Of a stretch of 64,000 nt of DNA, positions 16,909-26,252 are shown piece after piece. The DNA is from Micromonospora marina (GTDB taxonomy: Bacteria > Actinomycetota > Actinomycetes > Mycobacteriales > Micromonosporaceae). Position numbers and translations under genes: made by a program. The notes beneath the pieces were generated by a model. That model was not told where the DNA came from. It searched no databases and worked only from the letters and a program-made list of their open reading frames with translations. The DNA lies in the NCBI RefSeq assembly GCF_900091565.1, contig NZ_FMCV01000001.1, positions 248,001 through 312,000 on the forward strand, read 5' to 3'. Each line of letters begins with the position of its first letter. The first letter of the stretch is position 1.

Positions 16909-18552
16909 TCAGAGCTCGACCGAGGTGATGTCGAGCTCGCCGACGTTGGTCAGCTCCACCTTCTTGATCTTCTCCGAGTGGCCGGACTGCTGGCCACCGA
17001 AGTAGATCGGCATGGAGGGGACGTCCTGGTCGATCAGCTTGACGGCCTCAGCGAACTTCTTGTGGGCCTCCTCGAGGCTGGGGGCCGCGGTGGCCTCCTT
17101 GGCGAGGGCGTCCACCTGCGGGTTGCTGTACTTGCCGTCGTTCGAGGAACCGCCGGTGACGTAGAGCGGGTTGATCCAGTTCTCGACGTCCGGGTAGTCC
17201 TGCTGCCAGCCGGCCCGGTAGGCGCCGGTCATCTTGTAGGCGTTGATGTTGGCGCGGAAGACCGCGAAGGTCGGCACGCCGACGGCGACCGCGTCGATGC
17301 CCAGGTTGGTCTTGATCTGCTGGGCGACGGCCTCCATCCACTCCTTGTGGCTGGCGTCCGCGTTGTACGACAGGGTCAGCTTGCCCTGGAAGCCACCGGA
17401 CTCGGCGTACAGCTGCTTGGCCTGGGCCACGTCGAACTTGCAGGCGGTGCAGTTGCCCGGCTCGGCGCCCGGGGTCAGCGGGTTGGCCCAGCTGTCGGCC
17501 GGCTTGCGGGTACCGAAGAAGATCTTGTCGGTGATCGACTGCCGGTCGATGGACAGCGAGATCGCCTTGCGCAGCTTCGGGTTCTCGAAGCGCTTGTCGT
17601 AGATCGGGAAGGCGATGATGCCGGTCGACGGGGTGGTCGAGGACAGAGCCCGCTCGCCCAGGTCGGTCTTCCACTTCTCGCCGGCCAGCGCGGAGACCGG
17701 AACCTGCTGCTGGAAGTCCAGGTTGCCGGCGAGCAGGTCGTTGTACGCCGCCGTGTCGTCCTGGTAGATCTTGACGGTGACGTCCTTGATCTTCATCTTG
17801 TCGCGCAGGCTGTAGTCGTCGAAGCGGGTCAGCTTGATCTCGACGTCGTCCTGCCAGGAGACGAGCTTGACCGGGCCGTTACCGATCGGCTTCTTGCCGA
17901 AGTCCGCCGGGGTGGACGAGAAGAACGCGTCCGGCAGCGGCACGAAGGCGCTGTAGCCGAGCTTGGTCGGGAACACGGAGGTCGGCGCGGCGAGCGTGAC
18001 CTCGAAGTTCCAGTCGTCGACGACCTTCAGGCCGGACATCTCCTTGGCCTTCGGCTCCGGGGCCTTCTGCGGGCCCTCCGGGCCGTCCGGGTCCTCGGTG
18101 TAGACCTCGTCGAAGCCCTGGATGTCGGAGAAGAAGGAGGCGTTCTGCGCGCCGTTCGGGCCGTAGGCCGCCCAGTTCCAGGCCTTGACGAAGCTCTCGG
18201 CCTTGACGGTGGTGCCGTCGTGGAACTTGGTGTTCTGCTTGATCTTGATCTTGAAGACCTTCGAGTCGGTCGTGTCGATCGACTCGGCGAGCAGGTTCTG
18301 CGGCGCCCCACCATTGTTGGGGTACTCGACCAGACCGCTCCACATCCAGTCGATGATCGCGCCACCACCGGTCTCGGTGGTGTTCGCCGGAACCAGGGGG
18401 TTCTCCGGCTGGGTGCCGTCGATGACGATCGCGCCGTCGCTGCTGGCGCCGGCGTCGCCACCGTCGTTGTTCCCGCTGGAGCAGCCGGACGCGACGAGCG
18501 CGAATGCCGCGCCCACCGCGAGCGCGCCGCTCGCCCGCTTCGAGACTCTCAT
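16909..18552 (-). CDS. Peptide ABC transporter substrate-binding lipoprotein (OppA/DppA, SBP family 5)
   Basis: 547 residues from ATG 18552 (MRVSKRASGALAVG), with GAGGAGG 9 nt upstream; a longer frame to 18738 lacks signal-peptide character. The lipobox LVASGC puts the lipid-modified Cys near residue 23. The mature protein has SBP_bac_5 features: NPLVPANTTETGGG, the FKIKIKQNTKFHDGTTVKAESF segment near residue 115, and LRKAISLSIDR. It captures peptides outside the membrane for the OppBCDF-like complex encoded downstream. First gene of the operon. Confidence 0.93.
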   Translation of the reverse strand: MRVSKRASGALAVGAAFALVASGCSSGNNDGGDAGASSDGAIVIDGTQPENPLVPANTTETGGGAIIDWMWSGLVEYPNNGGAPQNLLAESIDTTDSKVFKIKIKQNTKFHDGTTVKAESFVKAWNWAAYGPNGAQNASFFSDIQGFDEVYTEDPDGPEGPQKAPEPKAKEMSGLKVVDDWNFEVTLAAPTSVFPTKLGYSAFVPLPDAFFSSTPADFGKKPIGNGPVKLVSWQDDVEIKLTRFDDYSLRDKMKIKDVTVKIYQDDTAAYNDLLAGNLDFQQQVPVSALAGEKWKTDLGERALSSTTPSTGIIAFPIYDKRFENPKLRKAISLSIDRQSITDKIFFGTRKPADSWANPLTPGAEPGNCTACKFDVAQAKQLYAESGGFQGKLTLSYNADASHKEWMEAVAQQIKTNLGIDAVAVGVPTFAVFRANINAYKMTGAYRAGWQQDYPDVENWINPLYVTGGSSNDGKYSNPQVDALAKEATAAPSLEEAHKKFAEAVKLIDQDVPSMPIYFGGQQSGHSEKIKKVELTNVGELDITSVEL

Positions 18553-19138
18553 TCCGAGGGGCCTCCTCTTTCTTAACCTGGTTCCGTCGTGGGTTTCACG
18601 CACGTCTTGGGGGTGACACCACCGGCGACCCGAACCGCAGGACGCCGGTTTACCGCAGAGGAATTCGGGACACCCCAGGGGGACCGATCCGCCGGGCGCC
18701 ACACCCTGGACGAGACATCGCGCAGGGCCGTCGGCCACGCGGCGGCGTTGAACACGGCGTCACGTGGTCGGCAGGCCCGACAAGATGCCTCACACCGGGG
18801 GGTGAGGTGCTGCCACTGTGACACCAACCGGCCCTTTCCGTGAAGGTGCCGTTATCAAGCCGTTAGTTGCTCGCCACGTTGCCGATACTTGAGAAAAGAT
18901 CACAAAGCGTACGGACGATAGGACCCTGAACAGGCAAGACGGGCACAGACGAGTCGACGGACGTCCCTGCGGCGCGGGAGGCTGTGACGTTGACCGCGCC
19001 GGCCTCGACACCCTCCGGCGGACGCCCGTCTGTCGCGTTTTCTGTCCGTCCGGATGATGCCGTGCCAACCGAGCGGGCGACACGGGCACCCGGGGGTACG
19101 AGGCTGCCGAGGCCCCGCCGCCGGGCGGAGTGGGATCT
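18553..19138. other. 586-nt intergenic region between the peptide operon and a response regulator gene
   Basis: No plausible coding sequence was found. It must hold the promoter and leader of the minus-strand peptide operon and the 3' end of the response-regulator transcript. An AT-richer stretch around 18840-18910 is the likeliest promoter area, but I could not settle on -35/-10 boxes. Confidence 0.4.
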
Positions 19139-19816
19139 CTAGACCAGCCGGCGGTCGGCGGCCCAGCGGGAAAGCTCGTACCGGTTCGACATCTGGAGCT
19201 TGCGCAACACGTTGGAGACGTGCGTCTCGACCGTCTTGATCGAGATGTACAGCTCCTTGGCGATCTCCTTGTACGCGTACCCCCGGGCCAGCAGCCGCAG
19301 CACCTCGCGCTCCCGGTTGGTGAGCTGGTCCAGCTCCGGGTCGGCCACCGGCGCGTCCGGCCGGGAGGCGAACGCGTCGAGCACGAACCCGGCCAGCCGC
19401 GGGCTGAACACCGCGTCGCCGTCGGCCACCCGCCGGATCGCGTCGGTCAACTCCTCCGGCGAGATCGTCTTCGTGACGTACCCCCGCGCACCGGCGCGGA
19501 TCAGGCCGATCACGTCCTCGGCGGCGTCGGAGACGCTCAGCGCCAGGAACCGCACCTGCGGGTGGGTACGCCGCATCGCCTCCAGCACCGCGCGACCGCC
19601 GCCGTCGGGCATGTGCACGTCGAGCAGCACCACGTCCGGCGCGGTGGCCGCGATCCGGGTCACCGCCTCGGCCACCGAGCTGGCCTCGCCGACCACCTCC
19701 ACACGGGTGCCCAGCTCGGCACGGACGCCGGCCCGGAACATCGCGTGGTCGTCGACGAGGAACACCCGCAGCGGCCCGCGCGGCGCCGTTGCCTCGACCG
19801 GTTCCTGCTCGGACAT
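19139..19816 (-). CDS. NarL/LuxR-type response regulator (LiaR-like)
   Basis: 225 residues. The receiver domain (about 15-130) has the acidic pair in FLVDDH, phospho-acceptor Asp66 in LLDVHMPD and Lys in GYVTKTISPEE. A LuxR helix-turn-helix (about 160-220) contains LTNREREVLRLLARGYAYKEIAKELYIS-type recognition elements. It starts 1 nt from the end of the upstream PspC-domain sensor kinase, so the two form a two-component operon. A PspC/LiaF-like protein is encoded divergently, giving a LiaFSR-type arrangement for envelope stress. Confidence 0.9.
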   Translation of the reverse strand: MSEQEPVEATAPRGPLRVFLVDDHAMFRAGVRAELGTRVEVVGEASSVAEAVTRIAATAPDVVLLDVHMPDGGGRAVLEAMRRTHPQVRFLALSVSDAAEDVIGLIRAGARGYVTKTISPEELTDAIRRVADGDAVFSPRLAGFVLDAFASRPDAPVADPELDQLTNREREVLRLLARGYAYKEIAKELYISIKTVETHVSNVLRKLQMSNRYELSRWAADRRLV

Positions 19817-19817
19817 G

Positions 19818-21125
19818 TCACCTGTCCCTTTCCGCCGTGGAGCCGGAGCCGCTGATCGGCAGGATCAGCCGGACCTCGGTCCCTTCCCCCGGCTCGGACC
19901 GGATCTCCGCCCGGCCGCCGTGCCGCTTCATCCGCCCGATGATCGAACCCCGGACGCCGTGCCGGTGATTCTCCACCGTATCCGGGTCGAAGCCCTTGCC
20001 CCGGTCCCGGACGAACACGCTCACCTGCTCCGGCTCCACCTCGGCGTACAGCGACACGGTCTGCACACCGGCGTGCCGGGCCGCGTTGACCAGGGCCTCC
20101 CGGGCGGCGGCCACGATCGCACCCACCCGCTCGTCGGTCTCCCGGTCGCCGACCACCACCACCTCGACGGTGATGGCGAACGTGTCCTCCACCTCGGCGG
20201 CGGCCTGCTCCAGAGCGGCCGCGAAGCGCTCGGTGGGCGAGGCGGTCGGCTTGTAGAGCCAGTTGCGCAGCGAGCGCTCCTGGCCGCGGGCCAGCCGCTG
20301 CACCGTCTTGACGTCGCTGGCGTTGCGCTGGATCAGGGCCAGCGTGTGCAGCACCTGGTCGTGCACCATCGCGGCCAGTTCGGCGCGCTCCTGCTCCCGG
20401 ATGCGGCCCTCCCGCTCGGAGCGGAGCTGGTTCCAGGTGCGCCAGAGCACCGGGCCGGTGACCACACCCACGCCGGCCAGCCCGACCAGTGCGAAGATCA
20501 CGCCGTTGAGCACCGCGTCGAAGTTCTGCGCCGGCGAGTAGACGGCGGCCACGCCGATGATGCCGACCGCGACGAGCACGCCGCCGCCGACGAAGCGCAG
20601 CACGAAAGCGCGCCGGTCGCTCTCCTCCACCACCGCGCCCAGCCAGGGCACCGCCGCATCGCCCCACTGCCGGCGCCGCTCCGGGGCGGACTGGTGCCAG
20701 ATGACGCCCGCGCCGACCGCGATGATCGCCACCAGCCAGCCGGCGGTGCCGGCCGCGCCCACCGAGTTGAACGCGAACACCTGGAGCAGCAGCACGCCGA
20801 GCCCGATCGCCACGAACGGCAGCAGCTGGTTGAGGTCGCGGCGGGGCGGGACCGCGGTGTCGCCGGGCCGGGGCGGGACCACCGCCCAGAAGGCGGCGTA
20901 GAGCAGCAACCCGAGACCGCTGAGCCCGAGCAGCACCATGAACGCCATCCGTACCCGCAGCACCGGGATGCCCAGGTGCTCGGCGATGCCCGCGGCCACC
21001 CCGGCGGCCAGCCGGTGGTCGGTGGCCCGGTAGAGGCGCGGGGCGTGCGGGGCGGGGGTGCTGCTGATCGGAGGCTCCCAGGTCGAGGCGGGGCGGGCCG
21101 GCGGCGCCGACGCTCCGATCGTCAC
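19818..21125 (-). CDS. Sensor histidine kinase with N-terminal PspC domain (LiaS-like)
   Basis: 435 residues from GTG 21125. An N-terminal PspC domain (LYRATDHRLAAGVAAGIAEHLG, then a helix) is followed by four to five more transmembrane helices with no large extracellular domain, an intramembrane-sensing layout. The HisKA_3 region has ELAAMVHDQVLHTLALIQ, and the ATPase domain includes NAARHAG, DRGKGFD and GRAEIRSEPGEGTEV. It should phosphorylate the response regulator encoded 1 nt downstream. PspC-fused kinases are common in actinomycetes; the stimulus is inferred to be membrane or cell-wall stress. Confidence 0.88.
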   Translation of the reverse strand: MTIGASAPPARPASTWEPPISSTPAPHAPRLYRATDHRLAAGVAAGIAEHLGIPVLRVRMAFMVLLGLSGLGLLLYAAFWAVVPPRPGDTAVPPRRDLNQLLPFVAIGLGVLLLQVFAFNSVGAAGTAGWLVAIIAVGAGVIWHQSAPERRRQWGDAAVPWLGAVVEESDRRAFVLRFVGGGVLVAVGIIGVAAVYSPAQNFDAVLNGVIFALVGLAGVGVVTGPVLWRTWNQLRSEREGRIREQERAELAAMVHDQVLHTLALIQRNASDVKTVQRLARGQERSLRNWLYKPTASPTERFAAALEQAAAEVEDTFAITVEVVVVGDRETDERVGAIVAAAREALVNAARHAGVQTVSLYAEVEPEQVSVFVRDRGKGFDPDTVENHRHGVRGSIIGRMKRHGGRAEIRSEPGEGTEVRLILPISGSGSTAERDR

Positions 21126-21245
21126 ACGGCCGTGACGCCCCGGACCACGGGGACGCCCCGGAGTTTCACCGGCGGTGGATATCAGGGTGGGGTCAGGGTC
21201 GGGTCCGGAGGCTGCTCGGGCGGCCGGGGCAGCAGTATCGGAGGC

Positions 21246-23114
21246 ATGAACGAGGACGCTGCCCGTCCGCCCCGCCCCTGGGCGGCAGCACAGGACGCCC
21301 CGCCGCCCCCGCCGGGAGCGGCGCCCACGACCGGCCAGGCGGCCCCGCCGCCCGGCGGCGGCACGCCGTTCGCCGGTCCGCCACCCGGTGGGTACGCCCC
21401 ACCGCCCGGCGCCGCCGGCTTCACCACCCGGTACGGCCTGGTACGTCCCCGCGAGGGCCGCTACCTGGCCGGGGTGTGTGCCGCCATCGGCCGGGCCACA
21501 AACACCGACCCGGTGCTGTGGCGTGTGCTGCTGGCCGTGCTCGGCTTCTTCGGCGGCATCGGGATCATCGTGTACGTCGCCAGCTGGCTGATCATCCCCG
21601 GCGAGGGCGACACCGCCTCACCGGTGGAGGCCATGCTCGGCCGGGGCCGGTCCAGCATGTCCCCGATCACGGTGATCGTGCTCGGCATCGTGGTGGCGCT
21701 CGGCTTCGCCTACGTCGTCACCGACGGGTTCCGGGCGATCCTGCTCGGCGCGGTGATCCTGATCGGCGGCGCGCTCCTGCTCAACCGCGAGCAGCGCGGC
21801 CCGGGGCAGCGCCCGGCCCAGCCGGCACCGCCGCACGGTCCCCCGCCGGGCCCGGTGCCACCGGTGGCCTGGCCCGCGCCGCCGGCCCCGGCACCGGGTA
21901 CCTGGACCGCGGCTCCCCCCGCGGCAGAGTGGACCGGCACACCGGCCGGACCGGCCGTGCCGCCGGTACACACGGCGCCGTCCGGCGGCCTGCCCGCCGA
22001 GCCCGGCTATCCGCCGGTCGGCCGCCCGGAGCCGGGCTACCCCCCGGCGTCCGTGTCCTCGGCGCCCGCGTCCGTGTCCGAGCCCGGCTACCCGCCGGTG
22101 CCGGGGTCCGAGCCGGATCACCCGGCCACGTCCGACGCGGCGCGCGAGCCGGGCCACGCCGGGCCCGCCACCGGCTACCCGACGCTGCCGGCGCCGGGCT
22201 GGCCCGCCGCGGCCGGCACCCGGCCGGGCCCGTCCGAACCGACGACCGTCGCGATGCAGCAGGTGACCGGCCCGGTCGCCGACACCGCCGCCTGGCCGGC
22301 CTACGGCGCGAACCCGGCCTGGCCGGGCGCGCGGGACGCGGGTGCCCGGCTGGAGGAGCCGGTTGCCGTACCGCCGCCCGCGCCGGTGGGCGCACCGCTG
22401 CCGCCCGGCGGCTACCGGCCGCCGTTCGCCCCGCACGGCCCCTACGCCGGATCGCCACCCGTGCCGCCACCGGGTCGGCCGCCGCGACCGCCCAAGCGAC
22501 CCAAGGAGCGCTCGCCGCTCGGGGCGATCACGTTCTCGCTGATCTTCCTGGCACTCGGCGTGGTGGCCATGCTCGACCTGCTCGACGTCTTCCCGGTCGG
22601 TGCCGCCGGCTACTTCGCCGCGGTGCTCGCGACCATCGGCCTCGGCCTGCTCGTCGGCACCTGGTTCGGCCGGGCCCGCTGGCTGATCGCCCTGGGCCTG
22701 GTGACCGCGGCGGCGCTCGGCATCGCCACCGTCGCCGAGTCCTACGACCGGGTACGCGGCATGGACGGCAACGTCACCTGGGCCCCGACCGATCTGCGCG
22801 ACCTGGCGAACCGGTACGAGAACAACCTCGGTGACGCGACGCTCGACCTGCGCGGGATCGACTTCGACAAGCAGGACGTCCAGGTGACGGTCGACGTGAA
22901 CCTCGGCAACGCGACAGTCGTCGTACCTCCGGACGTCGACGTGACCACGGTGGCCGACGTGAACGCCGGCGACGCCACGGTCTTCGGCCGGAGCAGCGGC
23001 GGGCTCGGCGGTCGCCAGTGGGAGACCACCGACCCGGGCGCCGACGGCCCCGGTGGCGGCAAGCTGCGCCTCTACGTTTACGTGAACGCCGGCAAGCTGG
23101 AGGTGACCCGGTGA
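21246..23114 (+). CDS. PspC domain protein with LiaF-like C-terminal region
   Basis: 622 residues from ATG 21246; a longer upstream frame is antisense to the kinase. Order: Pro-rich tail (~1-58), PspC domain (YGLVRPREGRYLAGVCAAIG, then FFGGIGIIVYVASWLIIPGE), two helices, a ~220-residue Pro/Gly-rich linker with repeated EPGYPP units, three more helices, then a C-terminal beta-rich domain (NNLGDATLDLRGIDF, NLGNATVVVPPDVDV, NAGDATVFG) like LiaF and other cell-wall-stress response proteins. Divergent from the PspC kinase/regulator pair and overlapping the next gene by 4 nt. Predicted membrane inhibitor or sensor of that pathway. Confidence 0.85.
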   Translation: MNEDAARPPRPWAAAQDAPPPPPGAAPTTGQAAPPPGGGTPFAGPPPGGYAPPPGAAGFTTRYGLVRPREGRYLAGVCAAIGRATNTDPVLWRVLLAVLGFFGGIGIIVYVASWLIIPGEGDTASPVEAMLGRGRSSMSPITVIVLGIVVALGFAYVVTDGFRAILLGAVILIGGALLLNREQRGPGQRPAQPAPPHGPPPGPVPPVAWPAPPAPAPGTWTAAPPAAEWTGTPAGPAVPPVHTAPSGGLPAEPGYPPVGRPEPGYPPASVSSAPASVSEPGYPPVPGSEPDHPATSDAAREPGHAGPATGYPTLPAPGWPAAAGTRPGPSEPTTVAMQQVTGPVADTAAWPAYGANPAWPGARDAGARLEEPVAVPPPAPVGAPLPPGGYRPPFAPHGPYAGSPPVPPPGRPPRPPKRPKERSPLGAITFSLIFLALGVVAMLDLLDVFPVGAAGYFAAVLATIGLGLLVGTWFGRARWLIALGLVTAAALGIATVAESYDRVRGMDGNVTWAPTDLRDLANRYENNLGDATLDLRGIDFDKQDVQVTVDVNLGNATVVVPPDVDVTTVADVNAGDATVFGRSSGGLGGRQWETTDPGADGPGGGKLRLYVYVNAGKLEVTR

Positions 23115-23530
23115 AGGCACACCGTACCGACGTCGTGTCGTTCGCTTTCGGACTCGTCTTCCTCGGCCTGTCCGTCTGGTGGCTGCTGGCCCGGATCCTC
23201 GGCCTCTCCGTACCCCCGGTCGGCTGGTTCCTGGCCGGTGGGCTGGTGCTGATCGGACTGCTCGGGCTGATCGGCGCGCTGCGCTCGGGCCGCGCACCGG
23301 AGCAGGCCGCGCCGCAGTCCGCGCCCGAGGTCACTGTCTCGGCGCCGTACGGCTCCCCGGACGCCGGCGCGGAAACGGCCGGCGGCACGGGGACGGCCGG
23401 TGGGGCCGACGAGAGGGCCACCGAGGCCACCACCGACTCCGCGGAGCCGGCCACGCGCGAGCTACCGCCGCTCGATCCACCGGCCGACGAGGCGACTCCG
23501 CAGCGCCGTACGCCGGGGGATCCGGCCTGA
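23111..23530 (+). CDS. Small two-helix membrane protein of unknown function
   Basis: 139 residues from GTG 23111, overlapping the stop of the PspC/LiaF-like gene (GTGA), so translationally coupled. Two hydrophobic helices (VVSFAFGLVFLGLSVWWLLA and a GWFLAGGLVLIGLLGLIGAL segment) are followed by a ~75-residue acidic, Ala/Thr/Pro-rich tail. No family motif recognised. Its place in the operon suggests a role alongside the PspC/LiaF-like protein. Confidence 0.75.
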   Translation: MKAHRTDVVSFAFGLVFLGLSVWWLLARILGLSVPPVGWFLAGGLVLIGLLGLIGALRSGRAPEQAAPQSAPEVTVSAPYGSPDAGAETAGGTGTAGGADERATEATTDSAEPATRELPPLDPPADEATPQRRTPGDPA

Positions 23531-23687
23531 CCGCGCCACTGCGGCGACCTTCGGACGCGGCCTATGCTGGTCGGCGGAGATCTCGCCTCCGCCGGCCGGC
23601 CTGCGCACCAGGACCATGCCGGAGCCGCCGGTCGGGTCGCCGGAGCCGCCGGCGTCCGTTCGCTATCTCGTCAGGAGCCCGTCCGAC

Positions 23688-24935
23688 ATGACCCAGTCCC
23701 CCGCCGTGCGCGTCACCGGTCCCTCCGGTGCGGTGCGCCTGGGCGAGCGCGCCGCCCGCACGCTCGTCAGCGAGTTCGCCCGGCGTAACGACCCGAAGGC
23801 CGGCCTGCTGGTCGGCGCGACGCCGGAGTCCGCGGTACTGGCCGCCGCGATCGAGGCGCTGCTCCCCGGCGACCGGCTCACCGTGGTGCCGGCGGAGGGC
23901 GCCGCCGCGGCCGCGCTGCGCGAACACGTGACCGCGCAGGGCCGCTGGGTCGCCGACCGGGTACGCGTGGTCGACACCCTCGCCGAGGCCGACGCTGCCG
24001 CGGTGGTGGTCGTCGCCGAGCCGTTCACCGGCACCGCGGACGAGGCGCGCGTCGCGATCGACGGGCTGGCGAAGTACCTCGCCGAGGGTGCGGTGCTGAG
24101 CGTCGCCGCGCCGCTGTTCCGCACCGGGGGCGCCGACGGCGAGCTGGACCGGCAGGGTGTGCTGCACGGCGTGCGCACCGACCTGGTGCTGCGCAACACC
24201 CCGCCGGTACGCGTGCACCACCTGCGGTTCACCCCGGCACCGGTCGCGCTCGCGGCCTCGCTGTCCCCGGCGTACCGGCCGTCGAGCGTGCCGCTGACCC
24301 GGGGCATGCACATCGACTCGAACGGGGTGGCCGCGGCCGGCATCACGCTCGGCCTGGCCGCTCTGGCCCGGGCCGCGCGGCCGAAGTCGAAGCTCTGGCT
24401 GCTGCCGGCGCTGGCCGCCGCGCCGGTGGCCGCGTTCTTCCGTGACCCGGAGCGGGACGTGCCGGAGGATCCGTCGGCGGTCGTCGCATCGGCCGACGGT
24501 CAGGTGCTGTCCGTGCAGCGCCTGCAGGACGAGCGCTTCGGTGACGGCGAGTGGCTGCGGATCGCGGTCTTCCTGTCGGTGCTGGACGTGCACGTCAACC
24601 GCGCGCCGGTGGCCGGCAAGGTGGTCGACTACTTCGTCGCCGACGGCGGGTTCGTCAACGCCATGAAGCCGGACGCCGAGCACAACGTGGCCGCGTACAC
24701 GGTGCTGGACACCGACCACGGCACCGTGGTGGTGGCGCAGCGCACCGGTCTGATCGCCCGCCGGATCGTGCAGCGGGCGCCGGTGGGTTCGCTGCTGGCC
24801 CGGGGTGAGCGCTTCGGCCTGATCCGGTTCGGCTCGCGTACCGACGTCTACCTGCCGGCCGACGCCGCGGACCCGCTGGTCGGTCCGGGCGACAAGGTGG
24901 TCGGCGGCGCGACGGTGATCGCCCGCTGGCGCTGA
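23688..24935 (+). CDS. psd: Phosphatidylserine decarboxylase proenzyme with N-terminal methyltransferase-like domain
   Basis: 415 residues from ATG 23688. The C-terminal ~215 residues are a short actinobacterial-type PSD: RGMHIDSNGVAAAGITLG start, FFRDPERDVPEDPSAVVASADG, HVNRAPVAG, and the self-cleavage site RFGS near the C-terminus (Gly382-Ser383), where Ser becomes the pyruvoyl cofactor. It converts phosphatidylserine to phosphatidylethanolamine. Residues 1-200 look like a Rossmann/class I methyltransferase fold (GLLVGATPESAVLAAAIEAL, LTVVPAEGAA, VLSVAAPLF) without a clear SAM loop; function unknown. pssA lies convergently next door. Confidence 0.9.
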   Translation: MTQSPAVRVTGPSGAVRLGERAARTLVSEFARRNDPKAGLLVGATPESAVLAAAIEALLPGDRLTVVPAEGAAAAALREHVTAQGRWVADRVRVVDTLAEADAAAVVVVAEPFTGTADEARVAIDGLAKYLAEGAVLSVAAPLFRTGGADGELDRQGVLHGVRTDLVLRNTPPVRVHHLRFTPAPVALAASLSPAYRPSSVPLTRGMHIDSNGVAAAGITLGLAALARAARPKSKLWLLPALAAAPVAAFFRDPERDVPEDPSAVVASADGQVLSVQRLQDERFGDGEWLRIAVFLSVLDVHVNRAPVAGKVVDYFVADGGFVNAMKPDAEHNVAAYTVLDTDHGTVVVAQRTGLIARRIVQRAPVGSLLARGERFGLIRFGSRTDVYLPADAADPLVGPGDKVVGGATVIARWR

Positions 24936-24945
24936 GCGCCGGACA

Positions 24946-24979
24946 CGCGGAAGGGGCGCCGCTGCAGCGGCGCCCCTTC
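24946..24979. terminator. Bidirectional terminator between psd and pssA
   Basis: A perfect 17-bp palindrome, arms 24946-24962 and 24963-24979, centred on CTGCAG and reading CGGAAGGGGCGCCGCTG on either strand, lies between the convergent psd and pssA stop codons. Confidence 0.85.
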
Positions 24980-24992
24980 CGTCGTTCTCGGG

Positions 24993-25982
24993 TCAGGCGG
25001 TACGGCGCTGGTGCAGCCAGAGCAGCGGCCCGCTGACCAGGTAGCCCACCACCACGAGGGCGAAGGTGAGCCGGATGTCGACGAGCGCGCCGACCACCGG
25101 AGCCAGCCACAACCACGGCGGCAGCTTCAGCAGCCGGGCGAGCTTGGCGTACGGGAAGCTGGACACCATGGCGAAGGCGAGCAGCGCCACGCCGGCCACC
25201 ATGACCAGGCCGGAGACCGGCACGCCGATGGCCACGGTCAGGGCGAGCACCGCCGCCGCCATGGTGGTGGGCACGCCGCAGAAGAAGCGGCCGTCCTTCG
25301 GCGAGACGTTGAACCGGGCGAGCCGGATCGCGGCGCAGCCGGCGACGAGCGCGCAGGAGACCGCGGCGGCCGCCGGCGGCACCGAACCGGCCAGCGAGGC
25401 GTAGACCACGACCGGCGCGGCGAGGCCGAACGAGCACATGTCGGCGAGCGAGTCCATCTGCGCGCCGAACGGGCTGGCCACACCGAGCTTGCGGGCCAGC
25501 GCGCCGTCGAGGCCGTCGAACGCGACGCACGCGATCAGGCAGATCGCGGCGATCTGCACGTCACCGCGCATGGCCAGGAAGATGGCCAGCATGCCGAGCA
25601 TGAGGCTGCTCAGCGTGCACGCGTTGACGAGCGCGAACTTGGCCCGGCGGGCGGCGGTGCGCTCACCCGGCAGAAGCGGGATCGACATCGCCGGAGACTC
25701 GTCGTCGACCGGGGCGGTCGGCGCGAGCGCCGGGCTGATCGGGCGTACCGTCTCGATGTCGGTGTCGAGCCGTCCGTAGCGGAGGCGCTGGCGGTCGGCG
25801 TAACGGTGGTCGGGGGTGACCCGGTCGGTCCCCGAGACGGTCGCGCCGTCCCGGCGGCCCACGCGGACCAGCAGCACCTGGCGGGCGAACGTACTGCTGC
25901 GGCGCAACCTGCCCGCCCAGCGACGCCCTGCGGGGCGCGGACTGTCAGTCGTACGACGCCGGCGCCATGGGGCTCTCGGCAC
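24993..25982 (-). CDS. pssA: CDP-diacylglycerol--serine O-phosphatidyltransferase
   Basis: 329 residues from GTG 25982, chosen because GGAGG sits 4 nt upstream; ATG 25688 (MSIPLLPGERTAAR) is an alternative with a poor site and would give 231 residues. The CDP-alcohol phosphotransferase motif D-G-x2-A-R-x8-G-x3-D-x3-D is intact (FDGLDGALARK then FGAQMDSLAD). About seven to eight helices follow a basic ~95-residue N-terminus. It makes phosphatidylserine from CDP-DAG and serine in the membrane, supplying the convergent psd. Confidence 0.9.
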   Translation of the reverse strand: MPRAPWRRRRTTDSPRPAGRRWAGRLRRSSTFARQVLLVRVGRRDGATVSGTDRVTPDHRYADRQRLRYGRLDTDIETVRPISPALAPTAPVDDESPAMSIPLLPGERTAARRAKFALVNACTLSSLMLGMLAIFLAMRGDVQIAAICLIACVAFDGLDGALARKLGVASPFGAQMDSLADMCSFGLAAPVVVYASLAGSVPPAAAAVSCALVAGCAAIRLARFNVSPKDGRFFCGVPTTMAAAVLALTVAIGVPVSGLVMVAGVALLAFAMVSSFPYAKLARLLKLPPWLWLAPVVGALVDIRLTFALVVVGYLVSGPLLWLHQRRTA

Positions 25983-26252
25983 GTTTCCTCCATCACCGGA
26001 TCGGCTGGCCGCCCACTGCGGGGCGGGTGTCCGGCTGTCTCGTGCCGGACCTTTCGGGTCCGGCAGCCCTTTTGCGGAGTACACCATTGCACAGGGGACA
26101 GGGGCTTGGCGATAGCTGCCGGCGGTACTTATATCTCCCTTAACCGCGCGAACCGCCCACTTATTCCCACCTCGGGCCTCTACGCCCGTTTTCGTCGGTC
26201 AGCCGTACTTCCGACTGTACCGGAGGGCACCCAGAGCGGCTCGGCGAGCGAT

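Noticed and set aside
19200-21245. Upstream extension of the PspC/LiaF-like frame
   Set aside because: The frame is open back to 19200 but this part is antisense to the kinase and response regulator; ATG 21246 begins the family-like sequence.
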